Assembly (NCBI RefSeq): GCF_001571245.1
Contig: NZ_BCTK01000001.1
Span: forward strand, 310,001 to 374,000
DNA: 64,000 bases
Reading direction: 5' to 3'
DNA from: Achromobacter piechaudii NBRC 102461
GTDB taxonomy: Bacteria > Pseudomonadota > Gammaproteobacteria > Burkholderiales > Burkholderiaceae_B
Shown here: one piece after another, positions 44,489-53,142 of the stretch
Layout of the letters: each line of letters opens with the position of its first letter
Numbering within the stretch: the stretch's first letter is position 1
Notes under the pieces: generated by a model
What the model was told of the DNA's origin: nothing
The model's input: the letters and a program-made list of their open reading frames with translations, nothing else
Databases searched by the model: none
Made by a program: the position numbers and the translations under genes

Positions 44489-45472
44489 TCAATCCAGTTT
44501 CAGATTCGCTTCTTTGACCACGCGCTGCCATTTGGCGATTTCGGCGCGACGGAACGTGTCCAGCTCGGCCGGCGTCGACCCGATCGTTTCGGCGCCGATC
44601 CCCGCCAGTTGTTCGGCAATGGCAGGGTCGCGCAGCACCTTGGCCAGCGCTTGCGACACCTGGTCCACGATGGCCGGCGGCGTGCCGGCGGGGGCGAACA
44701 CCGCATTCCATTCATACGTCTCGTAGCCCGGCACGCCGGATTCCGCGATGGTGGGCAGATCGGGCGCCGTCTTGGAGCGCTCCAACCCGCCGACCGCCAC
44801 CGCGCGCAGCTTGCCGTTCTTCACGTGCTGCCAGGCCGAGCCCATGCTGGCGAACATGACCGGGACCTGCCCCGACATCACGTCGATCATGGCCGGGCCG
44901 CCGCCTTTGTAGGCCACGTGTTGCAGGTGCGTCTTGGCCAGCAGGTTGAACAATTCGCCGGCCAGATGCTGGGCCGAGCCCGGGCCCGCCGACGCGAAAT
45001 AGACCGGATCCTTTGCCTTGCCCAGCTTGATCAGGTCCGCCACCGACTTCACTTCATAGGACGGCGTGACGACCAGCACGTTGGGCACGCGCAGCAATAG
45101 CGAGACGGGCGCGAATGCGGTCAGCGTGTCGAACTGCATCTTGGAATGCAGCGCGGGATTCTGCGCGTGGTTGGAAGCGTCCAGCATCAGCGTGTAGCCA
45201 TCGGGCTGCGCCTTGGCCACCATCGCGCCGCCGATCATGCCGCCGGCGCCGCCCCGGTTTTCAATGACGACCGGCTGGCCCAGCTCGGCGGCCAGCTTCG
45301 GGCCGATCAGCCGGGCGACGACGTCCACGGTGCCGCCAGGCGGATAGGTCACCACCAGCGTCACGGGGCGTTCCGGGTAGGCGGCGTGGGCCGTGGCGGC
45401 CGCGCCCACCAGCAGGCCGGCGGCGGCCAGCATGCCGCTGCAACGCGTCAGGCGCTTGATAAATGAGGTCAT
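44489..45472 (-). CDS. Bug-family periplasmic receptor
   Basis: 327 aa from ATG 45472 (AAGGAGA, eight-base spacing); signal peptide cleaved after AHA. Hallmarks: LVVTYPPGGTVDVV, IENRGGAGGMIGG, HVAYKGGGPAMIDVMSGQ, DLPTIAESGVPG. It overlaps the amidohydrolase by four bases, so the ligand is presumably the acid that enzyme handles. Confidence 0.93.
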   Translation of the reverse strand: MTSFIKRLTRCSGMLAAAGLLVGAAATAHAAYPERPVTLVVTYPPGGTVDVVARLIGPKLAAELGQPVVIENRGGAGGMIGGAMVAKAQPDGYTLMLDASNHAQNPALHSKMQFDTLTAFAPVSLLLRVPNVLVVTPSYEVKSVADLIKLGKAKDPVYFASAGPGSAQHLAGELFNLLAKTHLQHVAYKGGGPAMIDVMSGQVPVMFASMGSAWQHVKNGKLRAVAVGGLERSKTAPDLPTIAESGVPGYETYEWNAVFAPAGTPPAIVDQVSQALAKVLRDPAIAEQLAGIGAETIGSTPAELDTFRRAEIAKWQRVVKEANLKLD

Positions 45473-46311
45473 GGTTTGTCTCCTTGGATTTGGAATTGGA
45501 ATAGGTGCAACGGCGTGTCGGCGAGCACGCAGCGCCGTTCGGTGGGATCGTCGATCCAGGCGTCCAGCCACTGCGTCGCCGCCGTGTAGGACGCCACGTG
45601 CCGATGTTCGGTATGAGGCCAATCGCTGCCCCACATCAGGCGCTGGGCGGTGTACGCCCGCACCAGCAGCGCAGCGGCCTGGCGGCCGGCGTCGTCTTCT
45701 TTGCCAGCCGGCCAGTTGCGGTAGGGAGCCGACAGCTTCACCCAGACCTGCCCGCTGTCCGCTTGTTGCAGCAGGTAGGCAAAGCCCGGATCCGTCACGC
45801 CCAGCGCGGGGTCGGGCCGGCCGAAGTGATCGACCACCACGCGGCAGCCGGCCGCCAGCAGCGCCGGCAATATCTCGGGCAGCCGCTGGGCCTGCGCATG
45901 CACTTCAACATGCCAGCCCCGCGCCGCGACGCGGGCGAGCAGGGCTTGCCAGTCGGGCGCGTGCAGGGGCGGCGTGGGCAAGCCGATCAGATTGAGCCGG
46001 ATGCCCACCACGCCGGCATCGGCCAGCGTCTGCAATTGCGCATCGCTGATGGCAGTGTCCACCACGGCCACGCCGCGCAGCCGATCCGGCGCGGCACGCA
46101 ACGCTTGCACGAGGTGGCTGTTGTCGGTGCCCAGGAAGCTGGGCTGCACCAGCACGCCGTGGCTCATGCCATGCGCGTCCAGCAGCGTCAGATACTCGGT
46201 GAGCGTGGCGTCGTAATCGGGGGTGTGGCGCCGCGTGTCGGCAAGCGCGAGGTCCTGCCGGAACACGTGCGCGTGGGTGTCGACGGCGACGCCGGAAGGG
46301 TGCGGGGGCAA
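45469..46311 (-). CDS. Amidohydrolase of the pyrone-dicarboxylate hydrolase (LigI) type
   Basis: 280 aa TIM barrel. VDTHAHVFRQD gives the first metal/substrate motif, followed by QPSFLGTDN, RGVAVVD, VVVDHFGRP and LMWGSDWPHTEH, the LigI-like ordering. Members hydrolyse aromatic-derived lactones such as 2-pyrone-4,6-dicarboxylate. It is divergent from the LysR gene at 46428, across a good LysR box. Confidence 0.9.
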   Translation of the reverse strand: MPPHPSGVAVDTHAHVFRQDLALADTRRHTPDYDATLTEYLTLLDAHGMSHGVLVQPSFLGTDNSHLVQALRAAPDRLRGVAVVDTAISDAQLQTLADAGVVGIRLNLIGLPTPPLHAPDWQALLARVAARGWHVEVHAQAQRLPEILPALLAAGCRVVVDHFGRPDPALGVTDPGFAYLLQQADSGQVWVKLSAPYRNWPAGKEDDAGRQAAALLVRAYTAQRLMWGSDWPHTEHRHVASYTAATQWLDAWIDDPTERRCVLADTPLHLFQFQIQGDKP

Positions 46312-46384
46312 TGCGGTCTCCTGTCTTGTGCGCGGGCGTTACCGCGCGCTGTTCTATGAGCCGGATTCTAGGCAGGAGAGGTAT

Positions 46385-46405
46385 AGTTTTCCATTCTGTA
46401 AAACT
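46385..46405. promoter_or_regulatory. LysR box between amidohydrolase and lysR
   Basis: AGTTTT-N9-AAAACT is a perfect dyad with 6-bp arms, contains the T-N11-A spacing, and lies in the AT-rich divergent spacer 23 bases before the regulator. It is a strong positional candidate for autoregulation and control of the amidohydrolase-Bug operon. Confidence 0.6.
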
Positions 46406-46427
46406 GCTTTTTATATATCGGATCAAT

Positions 46428-47315
46428 ATGGAAACCCGGCACCTGCGATATTTCCTGGCGGTGGTGGACCACGGCAGCGTCAGCCGCGCCTCGGAGTGGC
46501 TGGGCATCGCGCAGCCTGCCTTGAGTCAGGCGCTGGGCCGCATGGAAAAGGACCTGGGCGTGCGCCTCTTCGAGCGCTCGCGCCAAGGGGCCGCGCCCAC
46601 GCCGGCGGCGCTGGCCATATTGGAAGACGTGCGCATCAGCGTGGCGCGTATCGACGCAGCGGCGCACCGCGCGCGCGAGATCGGGCGCGGTAGCGCGGGG
46701 CAATTGACGGTGGGGCTGGTGTCGTCGGCGCTGTTCGACACGCTGCCTCGCGCGCTGCGCGAAATGCGTCGGCAGGCGCCCGGCGTGCGCGTGATCCTGC
46801 GCGAAATGAGCAACGCCGAGCAGGCCGATGCGCTGCAAACCGGCGAAATCGATATCGGCCTGATGCACACGCCCGTCGCCGTCGGCGGCCACATGCGCGA
46901 ACGGCAGCTGCTGCGCGATCGGCTGGTCGCGGCCGTGCCCGACGAGTTCGACGTGGCGGCCGATGGCACGGTGTCGATGGCGCAGATCGCGCAGGCCGGC
47001 CTGGTGATGTATCCGCAGGCGCAATTGCCGGCCTTCCATGCCGGCATCATGGACGCCATGCGCAAGGGCGGCCACGCCGTCCAGGTGGCGCAGGAAGCCA
47101 ATCGTACGCTGACCGTCCTGTCCTGCGTGGCGGGCGGATGCGGCGTGGCGCTGCTGCCCAGTTGGATCCGCACGATGAATTTCGGCGGCGTGCGCTTTTG
47201 CGAAGTCCGCGACGGGCAGGCGCTGCCCAGCTTCGACCTGAGCGCGATCTGGCCGGCTAGATCCGTACCGACCTTGGCCGATGTGTTTGCGAATCTGGAT
47301 CTGGGGGCGCGCTGA
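46428..47315 (+). CDS. LysR-family transcriptional regulator
   Basis: 295 aa from ATG 46428. HTH: METRHLRYFLAVVDHGSVSRASEWLGIAQPALSQ (split at residue 20), LFERSRQG. The effector domain carries LMHTPVAVGG and a GGCGVALLPSW segment. Divergent from the amidohydrolase, its likely target. The last codons are duplicated downstream of the stop. Confidence 0.92.
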   Translation: METRHLRYFLAVVDHGSVSRASEWLGIAQPALSQALGRMEKDLGVRLFERSRQGAAPTPAALAILEDVRISVARIDAAAHRAREIGRGSAGQLTVGLVSSALFDTLPRALREMRRQAPGVRVILREMSNAEQADALQTGEIDIGLMHTPVAVGGHMRERQLLRDRLVAAVPDEFDVAADGTVSMAQIAQAGLVMYPQAQLPAFHAGIMDAMRKGGHAVQVAQEANRTLTVLSCVAGGCGVALLPSWIRTMNFGGVRFCEVRDGQALPSFDLSAIWPARSVPTLADVFANLDLGAR

Positions 47316-47387
47316 TGGGTCTTGCCGTCTGGATTTGGGGGGGCGCTGAATGTCATGGCCACTCTGATGAGGGCAGGCGCTGCAAGT
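47284..47387. repeat. Tandem copies (about 34 bp) of the LysR gene's 3' end
   Basis: TCTGGATCTGGGGGCGCGCTGATG ends the gene (from 47294); TCTGGATTTGGGGGGGCGCTGAATG recurs from 47328, 34 bases on. A third, weaker copy (ACTCTGATGAGGGCAGGCGCTG) follows near 47362. The first unit is coding, the others are past the stop codon. Confidence 0.75.
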
Positions 47388-47650
47388 GTCCTCCAATCCA
47401 GTCCTAGGCAGCGTCAATTTCCTGCTCCAATCTGCCAGCCCGCGCGCTGCCGGTTCTCGCCACGTCAGATCCCGACGCCCGCCAACCATTCACGCCAAAG
47501 CGCCTGGATGCCGGCGAAATCCATCCCCGCTTTCAATGTGCCTTCAGTTACCCAGCCAGAACGCTTAAGCGACGCTTAAAGCGGCATTTTTCGCGGAACC
47601 CCGCGCATCGGCCCCGTCTAACCAGAAACGGTTTTGATGGGGATGCGCGA
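47388..47650. other. Spacer before the SbmA-like ABC gene, no gene supported
   Basis: Remaining part of a 335-bp gap. It contains ACGCTTAAGCGACGCTTAAAGCG (47560-47583), a palindrome plus a direct repeat of ACGCTTAA that could be an operator for the ABC transporter. Short open frames here lack any recognisable feature. Confidence 0.45.
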
Positions 47651-49483
47651 ATGGATCTGAACTGGCAACAGCAACTGATGGAAAGCGCGATCTGGCTGGC
47701 GCGCGCCTTTGGCATCACCGCCGTCGCGCTGGGCGTGGCGGCGTTCGCGCTGGCGCGCACCACGGAATGGGGGCGCAAATTCTGGCGTCTGGCCTGGCCA
47801 TACCTGACGCCACGGCGCAGTTGGCGTCCGCTGCTGATGCTGGCGCTGCTGCTGTTGCTGGCGATGGCCGCCGTGCGCATGACCGTGCTGTTTTCGTTCT
47901 GGTACAACGGCTTCTACAGCGCGCTCCAGGCGCTGGACCAAACCGCATTCTGGCGCTTTCTAGGCATCTTTTCGGTATTGGCCTGTGTGCACGTCGTGCG
48001 CACGCTAGCCGATAGCTACGCCGGCCAGGCCTTCGACATCCATTGGCGCGTCTGGCTCAACGACCGCCTGACGCGCGACTGGCTGGGCGCGGGCGCGTAC
48101 TACCGTGGCCACTTCGTTGACGAACCCGTCGACAACCCCGACCAACGCATCGAGCAGGACATCGCCATGTTCGTGACCGGTTCGCGCACGCTGGCCATCG
48201 GCGCGTTGAGCGCGATGGTGTCCTTGGTGGCGTTCACCGGCATCCTGTGGGGTCTGTCCGGGCCGTTGGTCGTGGCCGGCGTGGAAGTCCCGCGCGCGAT
48301 GGTGTTCATCGTGTTCCTGTACGTGATCGTCGCCACCTGGTTCGCGTTCAAGATCGGACGGCCGCTGATCCGCCTGAATTTCCTGTCCGAGCGCCTGACC
48401 GCGAATTTCCGTTATGCGCTTGTGCGGCTGCGTGAGAACGCCGAGAACGTGGCGTTCTATCAGGGCGAAGCGGTTGAACGCGCGACCTTGTGGGGCCGCT
48501 TTACGGCGTACATCGCCAACCTTTGGGCGCGTGTGTACCGGGGCCTGAAGTTCGACGGCTTCAACCTGTCGGTCAGTCAGGTGGCCGTGGTGTTTCCCTT
48601 CATCTTGCAGGCGCCGCGCTTTTTCAGCGGGGCGATCAAGCTGGGGGATGTGATCCAGACTTCGCAGGCATTCGGTCAGGTGCAGGATGCGCTGTCGTTC
48701 TTCCGCACGTCCTACGACACCTTCGCGCAATATCGCGCCACGCTGGACCGGCTCAATGGGTTTCTGGATGCCAACGAAGCGGCGCGCGCGCTGCCGTCGG
48801 TGCACACCGAGCCCTTGCCCGATGGCCTTGACATCGACGGCGTGACGATCAGGCGGCCGGATGGCGACGTGTTGCTGCGCGACCTGAACCTGCGGTTGCG
48901 CCCCGGCCAGACCTTGTTGATCAAGGGGCCGTCGGGCAGCGGCAAGACGACGCTGCTGCGCGCGCTGGCCGGCTTGTGGCCCTATGCGCAAGGCCAGGTG
49001 CGCCGGCCGCAAGGGGCCTCGGCCTTGTTCCTGTCACAACGGCCGTACCTGCCGCTGGGGGACCTGCGCAGTGCGCTGGCCTACCCTGGGCAGGCGCAGC
49101 CGCAGGATGACGCGCGGCTGGTCGACGCGTTGCGTCAGGTCAACCTGGGCCATCTGAGCCAACGACTGGACGAGGTGACGGACTGGTCGCGCATCCTGTC
49201 CATTGGCGAACAGCAGCGCGTGGCTTTTGCACGCGTGCTGTTCAACCGGCCCGCCATCGTGTTCCTGGACGAAGCGACGTCGGCGACCGACGAAGGCCTT
49301 GAGCACATGCTGTACAGCCTGCTGCGCAGCGCGCTGCCCGACTGCATGCTGGTCAGCGTGGGCCATCGCAGCACGCTGGATCCGTTCCACACGCACCGCC
49401 TGTATCTGGACGGCGCGGGTGGCTGGACGATGGGTGCGGCGGATCCGGCGCCGGGCGCGGCGGCACTGCGCGAAGCCGCGTGA
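47651..49483 (+). CDS. SbmA/BacA-like ABC transporter (YddA type), fused permease and ATPase
   Basis: 610 aa. Six-helix membrane domain of the SbmA/BacA superfamily (about 20-350), where WRVWLNDRLTRDWL and DNPDQRIEQDI are diagnostic, fused to an ATPase with GPSGSGKTTLLRALAGLWPY, signature LSIGEQQR and IVFLDEATSATDEG. This fused form is typical of YddA. Relatives import peptides or vitamin B12-like molecules; substrate here unknown. Confidence 0.92.
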   Translation: MDLNWQQQLMESAIWLARAFGITAVALGVAAFALARTTEWGRKFWRLAWPYLTPRRSWRPLLMLALLLLLAMAAVRMTVLFSFWYNGFYSALQALDQTAFWRFLGIFSVLACVHVVRTLADSYAGQAFDIHWRVWLNDRLTRDWLGAGAYYRGHFVDEPVDNPDQRIEQDIAMFVTGSRTLAIGALSAMVSLVAFTGILWGLSGPLVVAGVEVPRAMVFIVFLYVIVATWFAFKIGRPLIRLNFLSERLTANFRYALVRLRENAENVAFYQGEAVERATLWGRFTAYIANLWARVYRGLKFDGFNLSVSQVAVVFPFILQAPRFFSGAIKLGDVIQTSQAFGQVQDALSFFRTSYDTFAQYRATLDRLNGFLDANEAARALPSVHTEPLPDGLDIDGVTIRRPDGDVLLRDLNLRLRPGQTLLIKGPSGSGKTTLLRALAGLWPYAQGQVRRPQGASALFLSQRPYLPLGDLRSALAYPGQAQPQDDARLVDALRQVNLGHLSQRLDEVTDWSRILSIGEQQRVAFARVLFNRPAIVFLDEATSATDEGLEHMLYSLLRSALPDCMLVSVGHRSTLDPFHTHRLYLDGAGGWTMGAADPAPGAAALREAA

Positions 49484-49655
49484 TGCTTGAGGTCCGGCGT
49501 GTTGCACGCTGGTGAGCATGATTGATTCGCTCTGGTCCCGACGCGCAGCAGGCCGGCAAGCTTGCGTGACTCGTTGAGGACCCGCTGCGCAGCACACCTA
49601 TCAGCCTGCGTTTCTGACTCAGGTTCCCACGCGCAGCGGCCCGGTCAGCTTGCGT
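49480..49655. repeat. 44-bp tandem repeats made from the 3' end of nadX
   Basis: On the minus strand four 44-base units start at 49655 (the last codons of nadX), 49611, 49567 and 49523. The gene copy and the third match at about 32 of 44 positions, the second and third at about 30, and the outermost at about 24, all in register. The copies fill the entire 135-bp spacer between the convergent ABC and nadX genes. Translated, they read RKLTGPLRVGT (gene), RRLIGVLRSGS and RKLAGLLRVGT. Confidence 0.85.
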
Positions 49656-50422
49656 AACGCGGCGATGACGCTCTGCGCGGTGATGCGCCCCGTCTTGGGG
49701 TTGGCCGACGGGATGTTCTGGATTTCCATCGAGAACGTGGCGGCGTCGGACACGACTTCGACGCGGTGCACATTGCGCTCCAGCGTGGGATCTGCCCAGA
49801 TTTCCAGCGTGGTGCGATCCGGACCGATGCCCGCCAGCGACACGCTGACCGCCACGTTCAGGTTGGCCGGAAAACCCGTTGCGGCTTCGCGCGGCGAGCC
49901 CCGGAAAATCAGGCGCGGTTCGGTGACGTTGTCCAGGTTGATGTTGTTGTCGGTCAGGTACGGCGCGCCGAGCAGGCCGCGCGGCGGCTTGCGGGTGATC
50001 ATCGTGACCGAATGAATGACGCCTTCGGCGGCGGCGGTGATGGCGTCAAGCCCCAGAATGGCGCCCGAGGGCACGAGAATCTGGCCGCGATGCTCGCGCG
50101 CGACGTCGATCAGGTCTTCGTTGGCCAGCAGGGCGCCGGAACTGAGCACCACCAGTTTCTTGCCCGCGCGCAGCACGGGCTGGGCCAGTTGACGGAACAC
50201 CGCGGCCGGCGCGCATTCCACCACCACGTCGCAATGCTCGTGCAGCGCGTCCAGCGTGGTGAAGGCAGGCGCTTGCCCTGTCCAGGCGAAGTCGGGCGCG
50301 GCCTTGGGGTCGCGAACGGCGACGGCGGTCAGGGTCAGGCCGGGCAGCCCGGCATCCAGGGATTGCGCCACGGCCTGGCCGATGGCGCCGAAGCCGGCGA
50401 TGCCGACGCGGTAGCTGTTCAT
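49619..50422 (-). CDS. nadX: L-aspartate dehydrogenase
   Basis: 267 aa from ATG 50422. The N-terminal Rossmann GIAGFGAIGQAVAQSL, VVVECAPAAVF, and the catalytic-domain sequences PSGAILGLDAITAA, VTMITRKPP and EIQNIPSANPKTGRITAQSVIAAL are those of NadX. It oxidatively deaminates aspartate to iminoaspartate/oxaloacetate. No nadA/nadC adjoin, so a catabolic role in this amidase-esterase cluster is possible. Confidence 0.92.
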   Translation of the reverse strand: MNSYRVGIAGFGAIGQAVAQSLDAGLPGLTLTAVAVRDPKAAPDFAWTGQAPAFTTLDALHEHCDVVVECAPAAVFRQLAQPVLRAGKKLVVLSSGALLANEDLIDVAREHRGQILVPSGAILGLDAITAAAEGVIHSVTMITRKPPRGLLGAPYLTDNNINLDNVTEPRLIFRGSPREAATGFPANLNVAVSVSLAGIGPDRTTLEIWADPTLERNVHRVEVVSDAATFSMEIQNIPSANPKTGRITAQSVIAALRKLTGPLRVGT

Positions 50423-50558
50423 GGAGAATCCGGAAGGTAGGGCTGCGGCGAACCGCAAGCTGGACAAAAGACAACGCCATCGATAACGACGGCGTCAGGT
50501 TGCCGGCCACTGTATCCAGCGGCCGGCCGGGCGTCAATGCGCAATAGCCGCAGTGTGG

Positions 50559-51948
50559 TCAGCCGCCTTGCTGTGCGCGCGCCATGTAATCGACGGTCAG
50601 ATTCGACAACGCGCGCACGCCGTTGATCAAGCCCGATTCATCCACGTAAAAGCGCGGGGAATGGTTGGGCGCGGCCTTGTCCACGTCGGTGCCCTTGGGC
50701 GTCACGCCCAGGTAGAAGAACATGCCCGGCACCTTTTCCTGATAGAAGGAAAAGTCCTCCGAGGCGGTGGACTTGGGTTGCAGGCCATAGTTGCCTTCGC
50801 CCGCCACGCGCCGCAGGGTCGACCCCATTTTCTCGGTCAGGGCGGGGGTTGTTGACGGTGGCGTTGTAGAGCTCCACTACCCGCACGTCGGCCTTGGCGC
50901 CCGCGCTTTGCGCGATCATGTCGGCCGTGCGCGTGATGCGCTGGTGGATGTCCTTCTTCATGCCCTCGTCATAGGTGCGGATGGTGCCCGTCATGGCAAC
51001 GCTGTCCGGCACGATGTTCATGCGGTTGCCGCCGTGGATCGCGCCTACCGTGATGACCGCCGGCTCCAGCATGCTGTTGATCTGGCGGCTGGCGATGGTT
51101 TGCAGGCCAAGAATGATCTGCGAGCTGACGACGATCGGGTCGATGCCAGACCAGGGGCGCGCGCCGTGCGTCTGCTTACCCGTGACGTCGATCCAGAACT
51201 GGTCGGCCGCCGCCATGGCCGGCCCGCTGCGCCACGACAGCCAGCCTGCCGGATACGCGCTGGATACGTGCAGGCCGAAGATGGCGTCCACCTTGGGATT
51301 GTCCAGCACGCCTTCCTGCACCATCATCTTGGCGCCCCAGATCTTCTTGCCGTCGGGCTCGAAGTCGGCGGGGCTTTCCTCGGCGGGCTGGAAGATGAAT
51401 TTCACGCTGCCGGGCAATTCGTCTTTCATGCCGGCCAGCACTTCGGCCGTGGCCATCAGGATGGCGGTGTGGGTGTCGTGCCCGCAGGCGTGCATCACGT
51501 CAACTTCCTTGCCCAGGTACGTGCCCTTGGCCTTCGAGGCAAAGGGCACGTCCACCTGTTCCTTCACGGGCAGCGCGTCCATGTCGGCGCGCAGCGCGAC
51601 CACCGGGCCGGGCTTGCCGCCCTTGAGCACGGCGACAACGCCCGTGCCCGCCACACCGGTCTTGACGTCCATGCCTAGCGCGCGCAGATGATCGGCGACC
51701 AGCTTGGCGGTGCGCGTTTCCTGGTTGCCAAGTTCAGGGTGCTGATGGATGTCGCGGCGCCAGGCGATGAGCTTGTCTTCGATGGCGCGCGCACGCGTGT
51801 CGATCTGTTCGGACAGCGCGGCATTCGGCGCGGGCGTCAGCGGACCTTGTGTGCCGGGGGCGCTTTGCGCGAAGGCCGCGCCACCCATCAAGAGGTGAGC
51901 GGCCAGCGCCAGCGGCGCCAGCCGGAATCGCATATTGCGAGACTGCAT
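50559..51948 (-). pseudogene. M20-family metal-dependent amidohydrolase, frameshifted
   Basis: Signal peptide (cleavage near AFA, about residue 28) then a hippurate-hydrolase-like M20D peptidase: DIHQHPELGNQETRT, ALRADMDALPV, HACGHDTHTAILM, QPAEESP, GLHVSSAYPAG. A one-base insertion in a run of five Gs on the plus strand (50844-50848) breaks the frame after VVELYNATVNN; the last 89 codons, including SEDFSFYQEKVPGMFFYLG, continue in another frame to 50559. Removing one G restores a full protein. Either real inactivation or a homopolymer sequencing error. Confidence 0.87.
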
Positions 51949-52072
51949 GGTGTTCTCCTCGTGGTTGTTAACCTGTTATTGGGTGAGGATCTTACCCAAG
52001 CGCCACGCGGCCGGCGGGTTTGTTACGGATGCTTAAATTCCGCCGGTTTTGATTCCGAGCGATGGAATTTTG

Positions 52073-53026
52073 CTACTGCAATTTAATGCCCAGTTCCTTG
52101 ATCAGAGGCGCCATCTCGGCGCGGTCGGCCTTGATGGTGGCGGCCAGTTCTTCGGGCGTGCTGCCGATGGGAATCATGCCCAGCGTCTGCATCTGCTCGC
52201 GCATCGCCGGCTCTTGCAGGATGTCCTTGACCGACTTCTGGATCAGCGCCACACGCTCGGCGGGCACGCCCGCGGGCGCCATCAGTCCGATCCAGGGTTG
52301 CGGGGAATAATCCAGGCCGGATTCCTTCAACGTGGGCGTGTCGGGCAGGCCGCCAAAGCGGTCCGGGCTGGTGATGGCCAGCGCGCGCAAGCGGCCACTG
52401 TCGATCAGGCCCTTGGAGCTGGACGGCGCATCCAGGCCCACATCCAATTGCCCGCCGATCAAATCGTTCTGCGTCTTGCCCGACGAGGACGACGGCACGT
52501 ACAACGCGCGGATGCCCGCGCGCCGCGCCGTCTGTTCCCAGACCAGATGAAAGGCGGTGCCAATTGAAAACGAGCCCACACTGAGGCTGCGCGTCTTGCT
52601 CTCGCGCACGAAGTCGTCCCAGGTCTTGATGGGGCTGTCCTTGGGCACGATGAAGATGAATGGCGTGCGCGCCACCAGCGAGATCGGCTGCAAGTCCTTT
52701 TGCGTGTCAAAGGGCAGGCTGTCGACCGCGAACGGCACGATGGTCACGGACGACGCCACCACCATGCCCAGCGTATAGCCATCGGGCGCAGACTTGACCA
52801 GCGCACCGGTGCTGATGATGCCGGACGCGCCGGGCCGGTTCTCGACGACCACCGGCTGGCCCCAAGCGGCGCCGAGCTTGCTGGCCAGCACGCGCAGCAT
52901 CACGTCGACCGGGCCGCCGGGCGGATTGGACACGATGATCTTCACGGGCTTTTCGGGATAGGCGGCATGCGCGGCCACGGGTGCAAGCAGCGCCATGGTG
53001 AGCGCCAGCGAGATTGTCTTGAACAT
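52073..53026 (-). CDS. Bug-family periplasmic receptor
   Basis: 317 aa; signal peptide cleaved after AHA (about residue 21). KIIVSNPPGGPVDVML, VVENRPGASGI, SSSGKTQNDLIGGQLDVGLDA and DTPTLKESGLDYSPQPW mark the family. It is co-directional with the carboxylesterase upstream and the M20 hydrolase downstream, suggesting uptake of an acyl-amino-acid or ester-derived acid. Confidence 0.92.
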   Translation of the reverse strand: MFKTISLALTMALLAPVAAHAAYPEKPVKIIVSNPPGGPVDVMLRVLASKLGAAWGQPVVVENRPGASGIISTGALVKSAPDGYTLGMVVASSVTIVPFAVDSLPFDTQKDLQPISLVARTPFIFIVPKDSPIKTWDDFVRESKTRSLSVGSFSIGTAFHLVWEQTARRAGIRALYVPSSSSGKTQNDLIGGQLDVGLDAPSSSKGLIDSGRLRALAITSPDRFGGLPDTPTLKESGLDYSPQPWIGLMAPAGVPAERVALIQKSVKDILQEPAMREQMQTLGMIPIGSTPEELAATIKADRAEMAPLIKELGIKLQ

Positions 53027-53063
53027 GGTGTTCCCCTTGTGTTGTTGGTGTGTGCAGGATGTT

Positions 53064-53141
53064 CAGATGCGGAATGTGCGACGCAGAAGCAGATGCACGA
53101 TGCAGATGTGCGATCCGGAATGCAGAATGCGGAATTCGTCC
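53064..53141. repeat. Degenerate 13/26-bp repeats after the carboxylesterase stop
   Basis: CAGATGCGG-like units recur at 53064, 53090, 53103 and 53123 (the last as CAGAATGCGG). CAGATGCGG also occurs within the last codons of the esterase (about 53158). The register is imperfect, so this is a weaker case than the others. Confidence 0.5.
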
Positions 53142-53142
53142 T

